From Fen-1077 sp050014355 (GTDB lineage: Bacteria > Chloroflexota > Dehalococcoidia > Dehalococcoidales > RBG-16-60-22), in contig JBEKDL010000021.1 in NCBI GenBank assembly GCA_050014355.1, forward strand, positions 1 through 24,318: 24,318 nt of DNA, given 5' to 3'. A program made the translations under genes and the position numbers. This document shows, one piece after another, positions 1-7,091 of this stretch (position 1 is the first letter of the stretch; the number at the start of each line of letters is the position of its first letter). Below the pieces are notes generated by a model. It saw only the letters and a program-made list of their open reading frames with translations. It did not search any database and was not told the DNA's origin.

Positions 1-149
1 GCGCCACCTTCAGGACTGACCTTCATGAGCATGCCCTAGCAATCTCCAGCTAGTCGGTAAATCCGTTGAAATAGCTTCGCCCGCGCAAGGCGTACACCAG
101 TGTTCGGGACAGGTTATTTGCCAGCGCTTTCTATCAACTGCCTTAATAA
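1..149. other. Upstream region with no recognised gene
   Basis: I see no convincing coding frame or known RNA gene before the purA promoter. The possible reading frames are short and run antisense to purA or into it, and have no family resemblance that I recognise. Short complementary segments are present, for example CTAGC at 36-40 facing GCTAG at 49-53, but they are too short to argue for a structured RNA. This may be the tail of an upstream element outside the window. Confidence 0.4.
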
Positions 150-178
150 TAGACAAGCCGTACCCTTGATGGTAGAAT
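150..178 (+). promoter_or_regulatory. Predicted sigma70-type promoter of purA
   Basis: A -35 element TAGACA (150-155) is separated by 17 bp from a -10 element TAGAAT (173-178). Each differs from the consensus TTGACA/TATAAT by one or two bases and the spacing is optimal. Transcription would begin near 185, giving a leader of about 20 nt that still contains the purA ribosome binding site. No riboswitch-like structure would fit in so short a leader. Confidence 0.6.
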
Positions 179-204
179 GGATGGGTTTTGCCAAGGAGGT
201 GATA

Positions 205-1488
205 ATGACCGTTGCGGCCGTCATCGGCGCCCAGTGGGGAGACGAAGGTAAAGGGAAAATAGTTGACATGCTCGCGGAGAAAGCGAAGTACGTGGTGCGC
301 TTTTCCGGCGGAGATAATGCCGGACATACGGTAGTCAATCCCCAGGGAGAATTTAAACTCCGGCTGACACCTTCGGGTATCTTTTATCCCGGCGTCACCT
401 CGGTTATCGGTAATGGGGTGGTCATTAACCCGGCGGTATTAAATAGCGAAGTAGACGACCTGAAATCGCGCGGTATCGATACTTCCCGGCTTCTCATCAG
501 CGACCGCGCCCACCTGATTATGCCCTATCATATCCTCATTGAAGGCCTCGAAGAAGAAGCCCTGGGGGAAAAAGCCATCGGCACCACGCTCAAGGGCATC
601 GGCCCCGCTTTTGCCGATAAAGTTTCCCGGGCCGGCCTCCGGGCTGGCGACCTTCTGGACAAGAAATACCTGCGGGAGAGGCTGGCGCTGGCGCTGGAGT
701 ATAAAAACAGGATACTAACACAAGTTTACGGGCAACCCGCCCTCTCACTGGATGAAATTTACGACCAGTATTGCCAGTACGCCGACCGCTGGGCACCGAG
801 TATTTGCGACACGACCACCGTGCTGGCGGAGGCCGTCGCACACAAAAAACACATCCTCCTGGAAGGCGCCCAGGGGATGCTGCTCGACCCCGATTTCGGC
901 ACTTATCCGTTCGGCACGTCTTCCTCGCCGATAGCGGGCAACGCATGTTTGGGCGCCGGGATACCGCCCAACAAGCTCAACCACATTCTCGGCGTCTTCA
1001 AGGCGTTCCAGACGAGGGTCGGCGCCGGGCCGATGCCGACGGAATTGAACGACGATATCGGTGAATTAATACGCCAGCGCGGCCATGAATACGGCACGGT
1101 CAGCGGCCGTCCCCGGCGCTGCGGCTGGTTCGATGGCGTGGCGGCGCGCTTCAGCGCCCGCATCAACGGCTTTACCTCGCTGGTCATTACCCGCCTGGAT
1201 ATCCTCGACGTCCTGCCGAGCCTGAAGATATGCACCGCCTATAAGCTCGATGGCAAGACCATCGATTATTTCCCGGCCAGCATCGCCGCGCTGGAAAAGT
1301 GCGAGCCGGTCTACGAAGAACTGCCGGGCTGGGAAAAACCCACCGGCAAGTCGCGCGTGTTTAATGACCTGCCGACTAAAGCGCAAAAGTACATCCGGCG
1401 GCTGGAGGAAATCATCGGCTGCCCGGTGAGCCTTATTTCCGTGGGCGCGAGGAGAGAAGAGACTATCGTCAGAAAGATGATTTTTTAA
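205..1488 (+). CDS. purA: Adenylosuccinate synthetase PurA
   Basis: Predicted to catalyse GTP-dependent condensation of IMP with aspartate to adenylosuccinate, the first committed step from IMP to AMP, in the cytoplasm. The protein is 427 aa, close to the usual size of about 430. The N-terminal GTP/IMP loop WGDEGKGK is at residues 11-18 with the catalytic Asp at 13. The segment GGDNAGH places the catalytic His at 41, matching the E. coli D13/H41 numbering. The C-terminal half carries the family signature SGRPRRCGWFD. I chose ATG 205 because a near-perfect Shine-Dalgarno AAGGAGG (193-199) sits 5 nt upstream. The same frame is open from position 100, but that extension has no ribosome binding site and would lie upstream of the predicted start of transcription. 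The stop codon is one base from the next gene, suggesting co-transcription. Confidence 0.97.
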   Translation: MTVAAVIGAQWGDEGKGKIVDMLAEKAKYVVRFSGGDNAGHTVVNPQGEFKLRLTPSGIFYPGVTSVIGNGVVINPAVLNSEVDDLKSRGIDTSRLLISDRAHLIMPYHILIEGLEEEALGEKAIGTTLKGIGPAFADKVSRAGLRAGDLLDKKYLRERLALALEYKNRILTQVYGQPALSLDEIYDQYCQYADRWAPSICDTTTVLAEAVAHKKHILLEGAQGMLLDPDFGTYPFGTSSSPIAGNACLGAGIPPNKLNHILGVFKAFQTRVGAGPMPTELNDDIGELIRQRGHEYGTVSGRPRRCGWFDGVAARFSARINGFTSLVITRLDILDVLPSLKICTAYKLDGKTIDYFPASIAALEKCEPVYEELPGWEKPTGKSRVFNDLPTKAQKYIRRLEEIIGCPVSLISVGARREETIVRKMIF

Positions 1489-1489
1489 C

Positions 1490-1939
1490 ATGCCGATTAT
1501 CAGACAAGCCACGGAAAAAGACATTCCCCGCATCCTGGAGCTCTATCGCCAGCTATCCTTCGAGCCGGAAAAGTATCAACCGGCACCAGTTAATGAATGT
1601 CTCAAAGTCTTCCGCAAAATGAGCCAGGACCCGGGTTACCATATACTCGTGGCGGAAGATAACGGCCGGGTGGTCGGGACAACGGTAATGGCAGTGCTGC
1701 CCGGGTTCGCGCATGGCACCTCGCCCTTCGCGGTGGTGGAATACGTGGTGGTGGATGAAAAGTACCGCAGTAAGGGCATCGGCCGGCTGATGATGGAATC
1801 GGTGAAATCGCTGGCCAAAGAGGCGCGGTGCTACAAGATAATGCTCACCAGCGACCTGCGGCGGGAGCGCGCCCATAAGTTCTATAAATCGGTGGGGTTC
1901 GAGCCCTCGGCGGCGGGGTTCAGGTTTTATTTTAAATGA
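1490..1939 (+). CDS. GNAT-family N-acetyltransferase
   Basis: A 149-aa protein of the GCN5-related acetyltransferase fold, which transfers an acetyl group from acetyl-CoA to an amine. Acetyl-CoA pyrophosphate-binding motif A is visible as VVVDEKYRSKGIGRL, with R-x-x-G-x-G at residues 93-98. The C-terminal part, with RAHKFYKSVGFEP, is the typical motif B end containing the Tyr-X-X-X-Gly-Phe turn. The length is that of a complete single-domain GNAT. The start lies 1 nt after the purA stop and lacks a clear Shine-Dalgarno of its own, so translation is probably coupled to purA. The substrate (small molecule, peptide or protein N-terminus) cannot be told from the sequence, and the link with purine synthesis may be only operonic. 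Confidence 0.88.
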   Translation: MPIIRQATEKDIPRILELYRQLSFEPEKYQPAPVNECLKVFRKMSQDPGYHILVAEDNGRVVGTTVMAVLPGFAHGTSPFAVVEYVVVDEKYRSKGIGRLMMESVKSLAKEARCYKIMLTSDLRRERAHKFYKSVGFEPSAAGFRFYFK

Positions 1940-1996
1940 ATTATTGGTGACCCATCCCCTTTTCGTCGCCTTATTTAACGGTAGCCCCACGACGGG

Positions 1997-2025
1997 TTGA
2001 CAGGATATATCCCTACGACTATAAT
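1997..2025 (+). promoter_or_regulatory. Perfect-consensus sigma70 promoter
   Basis: The sequence has TTGACA (1997-2002), a 17-bp spacer, and TATAAT (2020-2025), matching the sigma70 consensus at all 12 positions with the optimal spacer. It predicts transcription starting near 2032 and a leader of about 50 nt in front of the NTF2-like gene. It points to strong constitutive expression unless an operator intervenes. I see no obvious palindrome over it. Confidence 0.8.
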
Positions 2026-2083
2026 ATCCCTACCCGCACAAAATTATTGCGCATAAACACACAGGTAAAAGAGAGGTAACGAG

Positions 2084-2509
2084 ATGGTGACTGATGCAGA
2101 AAAGATGATGAAAAACTATACTGCGGCGTGGAATTTACATGATGTGAATAAAATACTTTCTTTCTTCACAGATGATTGCATCTACGAGGATGTGGCTCTT
2201 GGATTGGTCAACCACGGCAAGAAAGAACTTACGGACTTCATCAACAGAATCACCCTTGCTTACCCTGATTTTAAGTTCGAAGTGAAATCCGTCTTCCAGG
2301 CCGGCGATTGGTTGGCTGATGAGTGGGTTATGACTGGCACTTGGGCCCATAGCAGTAATCCTAAAATGCCAGCTACGGGCAAGAAGTTTTCCATACGAGG
2401 AGCTTCGGTCCAGGAGCTACGCAATGGTAAAATCCGCCGGAACTCCGACTACTGGGACCGCGTCACGTTCAGGCAGCAAGTCGGTTTAGTGCCTGCCACT
2501 TCGAAGTAA
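2084..2509 (+). CDS. NTF2-like / SnoaL-family protein (ester cyclase-like)
   Basis: A 141-aa protein with the hallmarks of the NTF2-like alpha+beta barrel. An N-terminal helix (MMKNYTAAWNLHDVNKILSFF) is followed by DDCIYEDV, a middle LTDFINRITLAYPDFKFEV, and C-terminal strands ending in RNSDYWD. That layout is typical of SnoaL-like polyketide cyclases, ester cyclases and ketosteroid-isomerase relatives, which mostly bind small hydrophobic molecules. No function can be assigned with certainty because this fold is reused widely. The start at ATG 2084 is preceded by AGAGAGGTAAC. The gene is monocistronic between its own consensus promoter and a terminator, and its 5' half is AT-richer than its neighbours, which could reflect acquisition by transfer. 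Confidence 0.85.
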   Translation: MVTDAEKMMKNYTAAWNLHDVNKILSFFTDDCIYEDVALGLVNHGKKELTDFINRITLAYPDFKFEVKSVFQAGDWLADEWVMTGTWAHSSNPKMPATGKKFSIRGASVQELRNGKIRRNSDYWDRVTFRQQVGLVPATSK

Positions 2510-2515
2510 AACGAA

Positions 2516-2540
2516 GGGGGCAAGTTTTAAACCTGCCCCC
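2516..2540. terminator. Bidirectional intrinsic terminator between convergent genes
   Basis: A stem GGGGGCA (2516-2522) pairs with TGCCCCC (2534-2540), with further inner pairing after one mismatch. On the plus strand it is followed by T-rich sequence from about 2548. On the minus strand it is followed by TTCGTTTT. It sits between the stop of the NTF2-like gene (2509) and the stop of dapA (2568), so it can serve both transcripts. Confidence 0.7.
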
Positions 2541-2567
2541 TGCATGATTTCCTTTTTACTTTTTTAT

Positions 2568-3464
2568 CTATATCTTCAAATCAATCGTGTAGTTTTTCAG
2601 CGTGTTCTTTATCAATTCAGCGGTCTTTTCGTCCGGCGGGACAAGGGGCAGGCGCGTATTGCCTACCCTGAAGCCCAGGTAGTTGAGCGCGTACTTTATC
2701 GGGGCGGGGTTGGGTTTCTTGAATAATGCGTTCACCAGCGGCACCAGGTGGCGGTGGATAGCGGCCGCTTCGGTGACCTTGCCGGCGAGCAGCAGCTCCA
2801 TCATTTTCTTATACTGTTTGCTGGTAATGTGCGTGGTCACGCCGATAACGCCGTAGCCGCCCAGCGACATGATGGGGAAGGTATCGTTATCGTTGCCGCT
2901 CCAGATGTAGAAGTCTTTCCTATCGCCGATGGCGTTGAGCGTATTGGCGACGTGCTCCATATTGCCGCTGGCTTCCTTAACGCCGATGATGTTGGGAATC
3001 TTGCTCAAGCGGCCGATGGTCTCCGGCTCCATGTTGATGACCACGCGGGAAGGAATGTTGTACATGATAATGCCCAGCTTCGTGCTGGCGGCGATTGTTT
3101 TGAAGTGCTGGTAGATGCCTTCCTGGTCAGGCTTATTATAGTAAGGGACGACCGAGAGACAGGCATCCACGCCGAGTTCCGTCGCTTTTTCTGTTGCCTC
3201 TACTGCCTCGGAGGTGCTGTTGCTGCCGGTATAGGCGATGACATCGCCCTTATTGCCGACGGCGGTCTTTATCTCTTTAAACAGGCGCTCCTCTTCTTCC
3301 CAGGAAAGCGTGGGCGCCTCGCCGGTCGTGGCCCCTACTACCAGACCGTCATTCCCCGCGTCGAGCAAGGCTAGCGCCAGCTTTTTGGCCTGCTCATAAT
3401 CCAAATCCCCGTTTTCTTTAAAAGGGGTGACCATGGCAGTCAATAAGCGTCCCAGTTTCTTCAT
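2568..3464 (-). CDS. dapA: 4-hydroxy-tetrahydrodipicolinate synthase DapA
   Basis: Predicted to condense pyruvate with aspartate semialdehyde, the branch-point step to diaminopimelate and lysine. The protein is 298 aa, the normal size for this class I aldolase of the NAL/DHDPS superfamily. Visible active-site elements are GATTGE (T46-T47), the YY pair at 108-109, MYNIPSR with Tyr135 and Arg140, and the Schiff-base Lys163 in GVKEASGN, equivalent to E. coli T44/T45, Y107, Y133, R138 and K161. The Shine-Dalgarno AAGGAGG (3474-3480) lies 9 nt before the ATG. It overlaps the dapB stop codon, forming TAAGGAGG, so dapB and dapA are very likely translationally coupled. It is the last gene of the rpsO-pnp-dapB-dapA operon and is followed by the shared terminator. 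Confidence 0.97.
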   Translation of the reverse strand: MKKLGRLLTAMVTPFKENGDLDYEQAKKLALALLDAGNDGLVVGATTGEAPTLSWEEEERLFKEIKTAVGNKGDVIAYTGSNSTSEAVEATEKATELGVDACLSVVPYYNKPDQEGIYQHFKTIAASTKLGIIMYNIPSRVVINMEPETIGRLSKIPNIIGVKEASGNMEHVANTLNAIGDRKDFYIWSGNDNDTFPIMSLGGYGVIGVTTHITSKQYKKMMELLLAGKVTEAAAIHRHLVPLVNALFKKPNPAPIKYALNYLGFRVGNTRLPLVPPDEKTAELIKNTLKNYTIDLKI

Positions 3465-3478
3465 CGTCAGCGGCCTCC

Positions 3479-4270
3479 TTAAAGACCTAAAAGTTTGTCC
3501 AGGCCGTAAATGTAGCCCCGTCGCTTAACGGCCTCTTTAATGGCTAAGATAACGCCGGGCATATAGCATTCCCGGTTGATGGTATCATGACGGATGGTGA
3601 GGGTCTGACCCGCGGCGCCGAAAATGACCTCCTGGTGCGCCATGAGGCCCGGCAGGCGCACGGCATGGATGTTGATGCCGCCGGAGCTCTCACCGCGGCT
3701 TTTTGAATCGGCTCCCTGGGCCGAAGGCGGCGAAAAAGTTTTACCTTTAGCCTCGGTCATAGCTTGAGCCGTAGACTTGGCCGTGCCTGAAGGGGCGTCG
3801 AGCTTTTTATCGTGGTGGAGCTCGATGATTTCCGCGTGGTCGAAGTATTTCCCGGCGATTTTAGCGAGATGAATCATCACCACCGCGCCGAGCGCGAAGT
3901 TCGAGGCGACGATGATGCCGATTTTTTTCGCCTTCGCCAGTTTTTCCATCTCGGCCAGCTCATCGGCGGAAAAGCCGGTCGTGCCGATGACCATGCTGAT
4001 GCCCTGCTCCGCGGCAGTGCGCACCGCCGGCATGGAGGCTTTGGCTACCGTGAAATCCACGACGACATCGGGGCGATATTTTACCAGTGTTGACTTGAGA
4101 TCGGTAGAGTAAGGGACCTTGCCACCGTCCGGCAGTAAAAGCTCGGGGGCGGACACTTTAACATCTACCGCGCCCACCAGCTGCATATCCGGCTCCTGGC
4201 TGACGGCTTTGACCACTTCCTGCCCCACTCTACCGGCGGCTCCATGAACAACGACTTTAATCTTTTCCAT
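3479..4270 (-). CDS. dapB: 4-hydroxy-tetrahydrodipicolinate reductase DapB
   Basis: Predicted NAD(P)H-dependent reduction of the DapA product to tetrahydrodipicolinate, the next step of diaminopimelate/lysine synthesis. The protein is 263 aa, typical of the family. The Rossmann motif GAAGRVG starts at residue 10. The substrate-binding signature HHDKKLDAPSGTA begins at residue 152, with catalytic His152 and Lys156, equivalent to E. coli H159/K163. I chose ATG 4270 because it gives the canonical N-terminus directly before the Rossmann strand and has GAGGTG a few bases upstream. The frame stays open a further 67 codons, but that part overlaps the pnp 3' end and is arginine-rich shadow sequence. 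The gap from the pnp stop is 34 nt. Confidence 0.96.
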   Translation of the reverse strand: MEKIKVVVHGAAGRVGQEVVKAVSQEPDMQLVGAVDVKVSAPELLLPDGGKVPYSTDLKSTLVKYRPDVVVDFTVAKASMPAVRTAAEQGISMVIGTTGFSADELAEMEKLAKAKKIGIIVASNFALGAVVMIHLAKIAGKYFDHAEIIELHHDKKLDAPSGTAKSTAQAMTEAKGKTFSPPSAQGADSKSRGESSGGINIHAVRLPGLMAHQEVIFGAAGQTLTIRHDTINRECYMPGVILAIKEAVKRRGYIYGLDKLLGL

Positions 4271-4279
4271 AGTTGGACA

Positions 4280-4298
4280 CCTCAAAAAAAGATTGAGG
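4280..4298 (-). promoter_or_regulatory. Small hairpin over the dapB ribosome binding site
   Basis: In the pnp-dapB gap the minus strand reads CCTCA, a T-rich loop, then TGAGG. The 3' arm includes the GAGG of the dapB Shine-Dalgarno. The stem is only 5 bp, so it may be an incidental structure, but it could damp dapB initiation relative to pnp or act as a weak partial terminator. Confidence 0.25.
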
Positions 4299-4304
4299 GA
4301 TGAT

Positions 4305-6539
4305 TTAGCTGCGCTTAAAAGGGGGTCGCGGGCCCTGTCTCGGGCGGTTCGGACGGTCGCCGCCAGAGTAACGCGGTCGGCTGTTGTATCCGCCGGAACT
4401 GCTACGCCTGTCTGGAGGGGCCGGCGGGCGCGATTCGGTATTGGTGCCTTCAGCGCCGGACTCTTTTTCAAACAGAGCGCGCCGCGAGAGGTTGACGCGG
4501 CCCAGGTTATCGATGTTAATCACCTTGACCATGACTTCATCGCCGATTTTGACCACGTCCTCAACCTTGCCCACGCGGTAGTCGGCGAGCTCGCTGATGT
4601 GCACCATCCCCTCTTTACCGGGGAGGATTTCCACCATGGCGCCGAACTCGAAAATGCGGCTGACTTTACCGGTAAAAACATCGCCGATTTGAGCCTCGCG
4701 GGTCAGGCTTTCAATCATGCCGATGGCTTTCTGCGTGGCTTCCATATCCGGCGAGCCGATGATTACCGTGCCGTCATCGCTGACATCGACGGTGGTCTTG
4801 GTCTGCTCGATAATCGACCGGATAGTCTTGCCGCCGGTGCCGATGACCGCCCCGATTTTCGCCGGGTCGATTTTAATCTTGGTCATGCGCGGCGCGAAGC
4901 GGCTGACATCCGGGCGGCTGGCGCCGATGGCCTGGGTCATCTTGTCCAGGATAAACAGGCGGGCATCTTTGCCCTGGGAAAGCGTTTTTTCCACGACTGC
5001 CACGGAAATGCCCTTGAGCTTGGTGTCCATCTGGATGGCCGTGATGCCGTCACGCGTGCCGGCGATTTTAAAGTCCATGTCGCCGTTAAAGTCTTCCACG
5101 CCTTCGATATCGGTCAGTACGGCAAACCGGCCGCTTTCGTCGGTGATAAGCCCCATGGCAACTCCGGCGACCGGTTTTTTGATGGGTATACCGGCGTCCA
5201 TGAGCGAAAGGCTGCCCGCGCAGACGCTGGCCATCGAGGTGCTGCCGCTGGAGCTCAATACTTCGGAGACGAGGCGGATGGTATAGGGGAACTCCGTGTC
5301 CGGGGGGATAACCGGCAACAGGGCGCGCTCGGCCAGGGCGCCATGTCCTATTTCGCGGCGACCGACTGCACCGACCCGCCTGACCTCACCGGTGGAATAG
5401 CCGGGAAAGTTATAATGATGCATAAAACGCTTACTTTCTTCCAGTCCCAGGCCGTCGAGCATCTGCTCCTTGCGGGCGGAACCGAGCGTGGTGATGGACA
5501 TAACCTGGGTCTGGCCGCGGGTGAACAGGCCGGAACCGTGGGTGCGCGGTAAAAGCCCGACCTCGCAGGTGATGGGGCGGATTTCGGTGAGGCCGCGCCC
5601 GCTGACGCGACGTCCTTTATCGAGGACATCCGCCCGGACTTCCGCTCTGACCCTCGCCTCGATAGCGGCGGCGATGTCCTGAACCGAAAATTTATCGCTT
5701 AAAACGGCGGCGAGCTCTTCCGCGAGGTTGTCCAGGGCCTGCTCGCGCTGCGCTTTATCGGCCTGCGCCATGACGGGGCCCATTTTCTCCTCAACGATTT
5801 TGGTCAGCTCGGAAAGCGCGGCGGCATTCACCTTGTCTTCAGGGACTGGCAGCTTGGGTTTTCCCGCCGCCTGCCGCAATTGCTCCTGTAGCTGGATGAT
5901 GGACTGGTTGGCCTCATGGCCGAATTTGACCGCCTTGAGAACGATATCTTCCGAAATTTCTTTCGCCCCAGCCTCCACCATGATGACTTTATCTTTAGTG
6001 CTGACGACCACAAGGTCGAGACTGCTTTCGTCGAACTGGGCCATTTTGGGATTTAAAACGAGCTCGCCGTTAATATAGCCTACATTCACGGCGCCGACCG
6101 GCCCGTCGAACGGGATTTCGGACAGCGAAAGCGCCGCCGAGGCGCCGACGACGGATAGTATGTCCGGGTCGTTCTCCTGGTCGGCGGAAAGAACGGTGGT
6201 GACTATCTGGATTTCGCTGTGCCAGCCCTTGGGAAGCAAAGGTCTTATGGGACGGTCGGTCTGGCGGCAGGCCAGCGTGGCCGCCTCGCTGGGGCGCCCT
6301 TCCCGCCGGATAAAGCCCCCCGGTATTTTACCGGCGGCATATAATCTCTCTTCGTAATCGATGGTCAGGGGGAGAAAATCCACTCCTTCCCTGGCTTCGC
6401 GCTGGAAGCAGACGGTCACCAGCACGACGGTCTCGCCGTAACGTACGGTTACCGCGGCGTCGGCCTGCCCGGCAAGTTTGCCGGTTTCGATAATCAGACT
6501 GCGACCGGCAATATCGCAGCTAAAAGACTGTTGTTCCAA
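4305..6539 (-). CDS. pnp: Polyribonucleotide nucleotidyltransferase (PNPase)
   Basis: Predicted phosphorolytic 3'-5' exoribonuclease that degrades mRNA to nucleoside diphosphates; it normally acts as a trimer, often with an RNase E/degradosome partner. The 744-aa protein has the full domain order: two RNase PH domains with an alpha-helical linker, a KH domain near residues 553-613 with the GTGG loop in AVIGTGGKTIRS, and an S1 domain near 623-695. It ends in a roughly 45-residue low-complexity tail rich in Arg, Pro, Gly and Ser. Catalytic-core motifs seen include GRREIGHGALAERAL, SSSGSTSMASVCAGSLSL and the acidic DFNGDMDFK. The start codon is TTG (6537-6539), fixed by AAGGAG (6547-6552) 7 nt upstream and by the usual N-terminus EQQSFSCDIAGR. 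It follows rpsO by 26 nt, the classic rpsO-pnp arrangement. Confidence 0.97.
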   Translation of the reverse strand: MEQQSFSCDIAGRSLIIETGKLAGQADAAVTVRYGETVVLVTVCFQREAREGVDFLPLTIDYEERLYAAGKIPGGFIRREGRPSEAATLACRQTDRPIRPLLPKGWHSEIQIVTTVLSADQENDPDILSVVGASAALSLSEIPFDGPVGAVNVGYINGELVLNPKMAQFDESSLDLVVVSTKDKVIMVEAGAKEISEDIVLKAVKFGHEANQSIIQLQEQLRQAAGKPKLPVPEDKVNAAALSELTKIVEEKMGPVMAQADKAQREQALDNLAEELAAVLSDKFSVQDIAAAIEARVRAEVRADVLDKGRRVSGRGLTEIRPITCEVGLLPRTHGSGLFTRGQTQVMSITTLGSARKEQMLDGLGLEESKRFMHHYNFPGYSTGEVRRVGAVGRREIGHGALAERALLPVIPPDTEFPYTIRLVSEVLSSSGSTSMASVCAGSLSLMDAGIPIKKPVAGVAMGLITDESGRFAVLTDIEGVEDFNGDMDFKIAGTRDGITAIQMDTKLKGISVAVVEKTLSQGKDARLFILDKMTQAIGASRPDVSRFAPRMTKIKIDPAKIGAVIGTGGKTIRSIIEQTKTTVDVSDDGTVIIGSPDMEATQKAIGMIESLTREAQIGDVFTGKVSRIFEFGAMVEILPGKEGMVHISELADYRVGKVEDVVKIGDEVMVKVINIDNLGRVNLSRRALFEKESGAEGTNTESRPPAPPDRRSSSGGYNSRPRYSGGDRPNRPRQGPRPPFKRS

Positions 6540-6565
6540 TGAAATACTCCTTCAGCCGATAGGCT

Positions 6566-6829
6566 TTACTTACGCAGCCCGAGCTTTTTAATAAGCTGGT
6601 TATACCGCCCCACGTCTTCCCGGCTAAGATACGCTAAAAGCCTTCGCCTCTGACCGACAAGCTTGAGCAAGCCCCGCTGGGAATGATGGTCTTTACGGTT
6701 GGAGGCCATATGCGTCGTTAACTCGTTGATACGCGCGGTAAGCACCGCCACCTGCACCTCGGTCGTGCCGGTATCGCCCTCCCGGGACTGGTAGGTCTTG
6801 ATGATTTCTGTCTTTTTCTCTTTTTCCAA
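6566..6829 (-). CDS. rpsO: 30S ribosomal protein S15
   Basis: An 87-aa protein with the family pattern: GDTGTTEVQVAVLTARINEL, then THMASNRKDHHSQRGLLKLV, then RRRLLAYL and a C-terminal LIKKLGLRK. S15 binds the central domain of 16S rRNA early in assembly of the 30S subunit. The start codon is TTG (6827-6829), with GGAG (6839-6842) 9 nt upstream; no in-frame ATG would give a full-length protein. It is first in the operon, ahead of pnp. S15 represses its own translation in several bacteria through a structured leader; the leader here is only about 40 nt and AT-rich, and I cannot identify a known S15-binding fold in it. Confidence 0.97.
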   Translation of the reverse strand: MEKEKKTEIIKTYQSREGDTGTTEVQVAVLTARINELTTHMASNRKDHHSQRGLLKLVGQRRRLLAYLSREDVGRYNQLIKKLGLRK

Positions 6830-6876
6830 GTTGAATTTCTCCCGACCTTTTTATTTATTATTTAAATATACGGAAA

Positions 6877-6905
6877 ATTATAGCATAACGCAGAGGGGAA
6901 GTAAA
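6877..6905 (-). promoter_or_regulatory. Predicted promoter of rpsO-pnp-dapB-dapA
   Basis: On the minus strand, TTTACT (6905-6900), 17 bp, then TATAAT (6882-6877). The -10 is preceded by TGC, giving an extended -10 (TGCTATAAT) that compensates for the weaker -35. Transcription would start near 6870, with a leader of about 40 nt before the TTG of rpsO. Confidence 0.7.
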
Positions 6906-6954
6906 TTTTTCTGTAATTTATAAAGAATAAATTACCCCCTTCAAGTTCCCCTCT
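6892..6954. repeat. Nested perfect inverted repeats at the rpsO promoter
   Basis: The outer pair is AGAGGGGAA (6892-6900) with TTCCCCTCT (6946-6954). The inner pair is GTAATTTAT (6913-6921) with ATAAATTAC (6927-6935), separated by a 5-nt loop. Both are 9 bp and perfect. The left outer arm lies in the spacer of the rpsO promoter and touches its -35, and the inner palindrome lies immediately upstream. This could be an operator or a transcript structure reading the other way. There is no gene immediately upstream that would need a terminator here. Confidence 0.55.
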
Positions 6955-7004
6955 CCGCTGATATAAAAGTGGTTGGTGGGAGGTGAGTGACGCTTTGTTG
7001 CGGG

Positions 7005-7033
7005 TAGACTCATAAAGGGAGTTAGGCTATAAT
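7005..7033 (+). promoter_or_regulatory. Predicted promoter of the FAD/Fe-S operon
   Basis: TAGACT (7005-7010), a 17-bp spacer, and a perfect TATAAT (7028-7033). Transcription would start near 7040 with a leader of about 50 nt. It is divergent from the rpsO promoter about 100 bp away. Confidence 0.65.
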
Positions 7034-7091
7034 AGCAGGTGGCAGTCAAACCGTCAGATAAATTTCCCGAGGACAACAGAAGGAGGCAGAT

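Noticed and set aside
100..204. N-terminal extension of purA by 35 residues
   Set aside because: It lies mostly upstream of the predicted transcription start and lacks a ribosome binding site. ATG 205 restores the D13/H41 numbering of PurA.
4271..4471. N-terminal extension of dapB by 67 residues
   Set aside because: It would overlap the 3' end of pnp, is Arg/Ala-rich, and precedes a canonical DapB start that has its own ribosome binding site.
4293..5552. 419-codon open frame on the plus strand antisense to pnp
   Set aside because: It is the complementary-frame shadow of a clear PNPase gene. The composition is rich in Ala, Gly, Asp and Arg, it has no recognised domain, and no ribosome binding site is evident.
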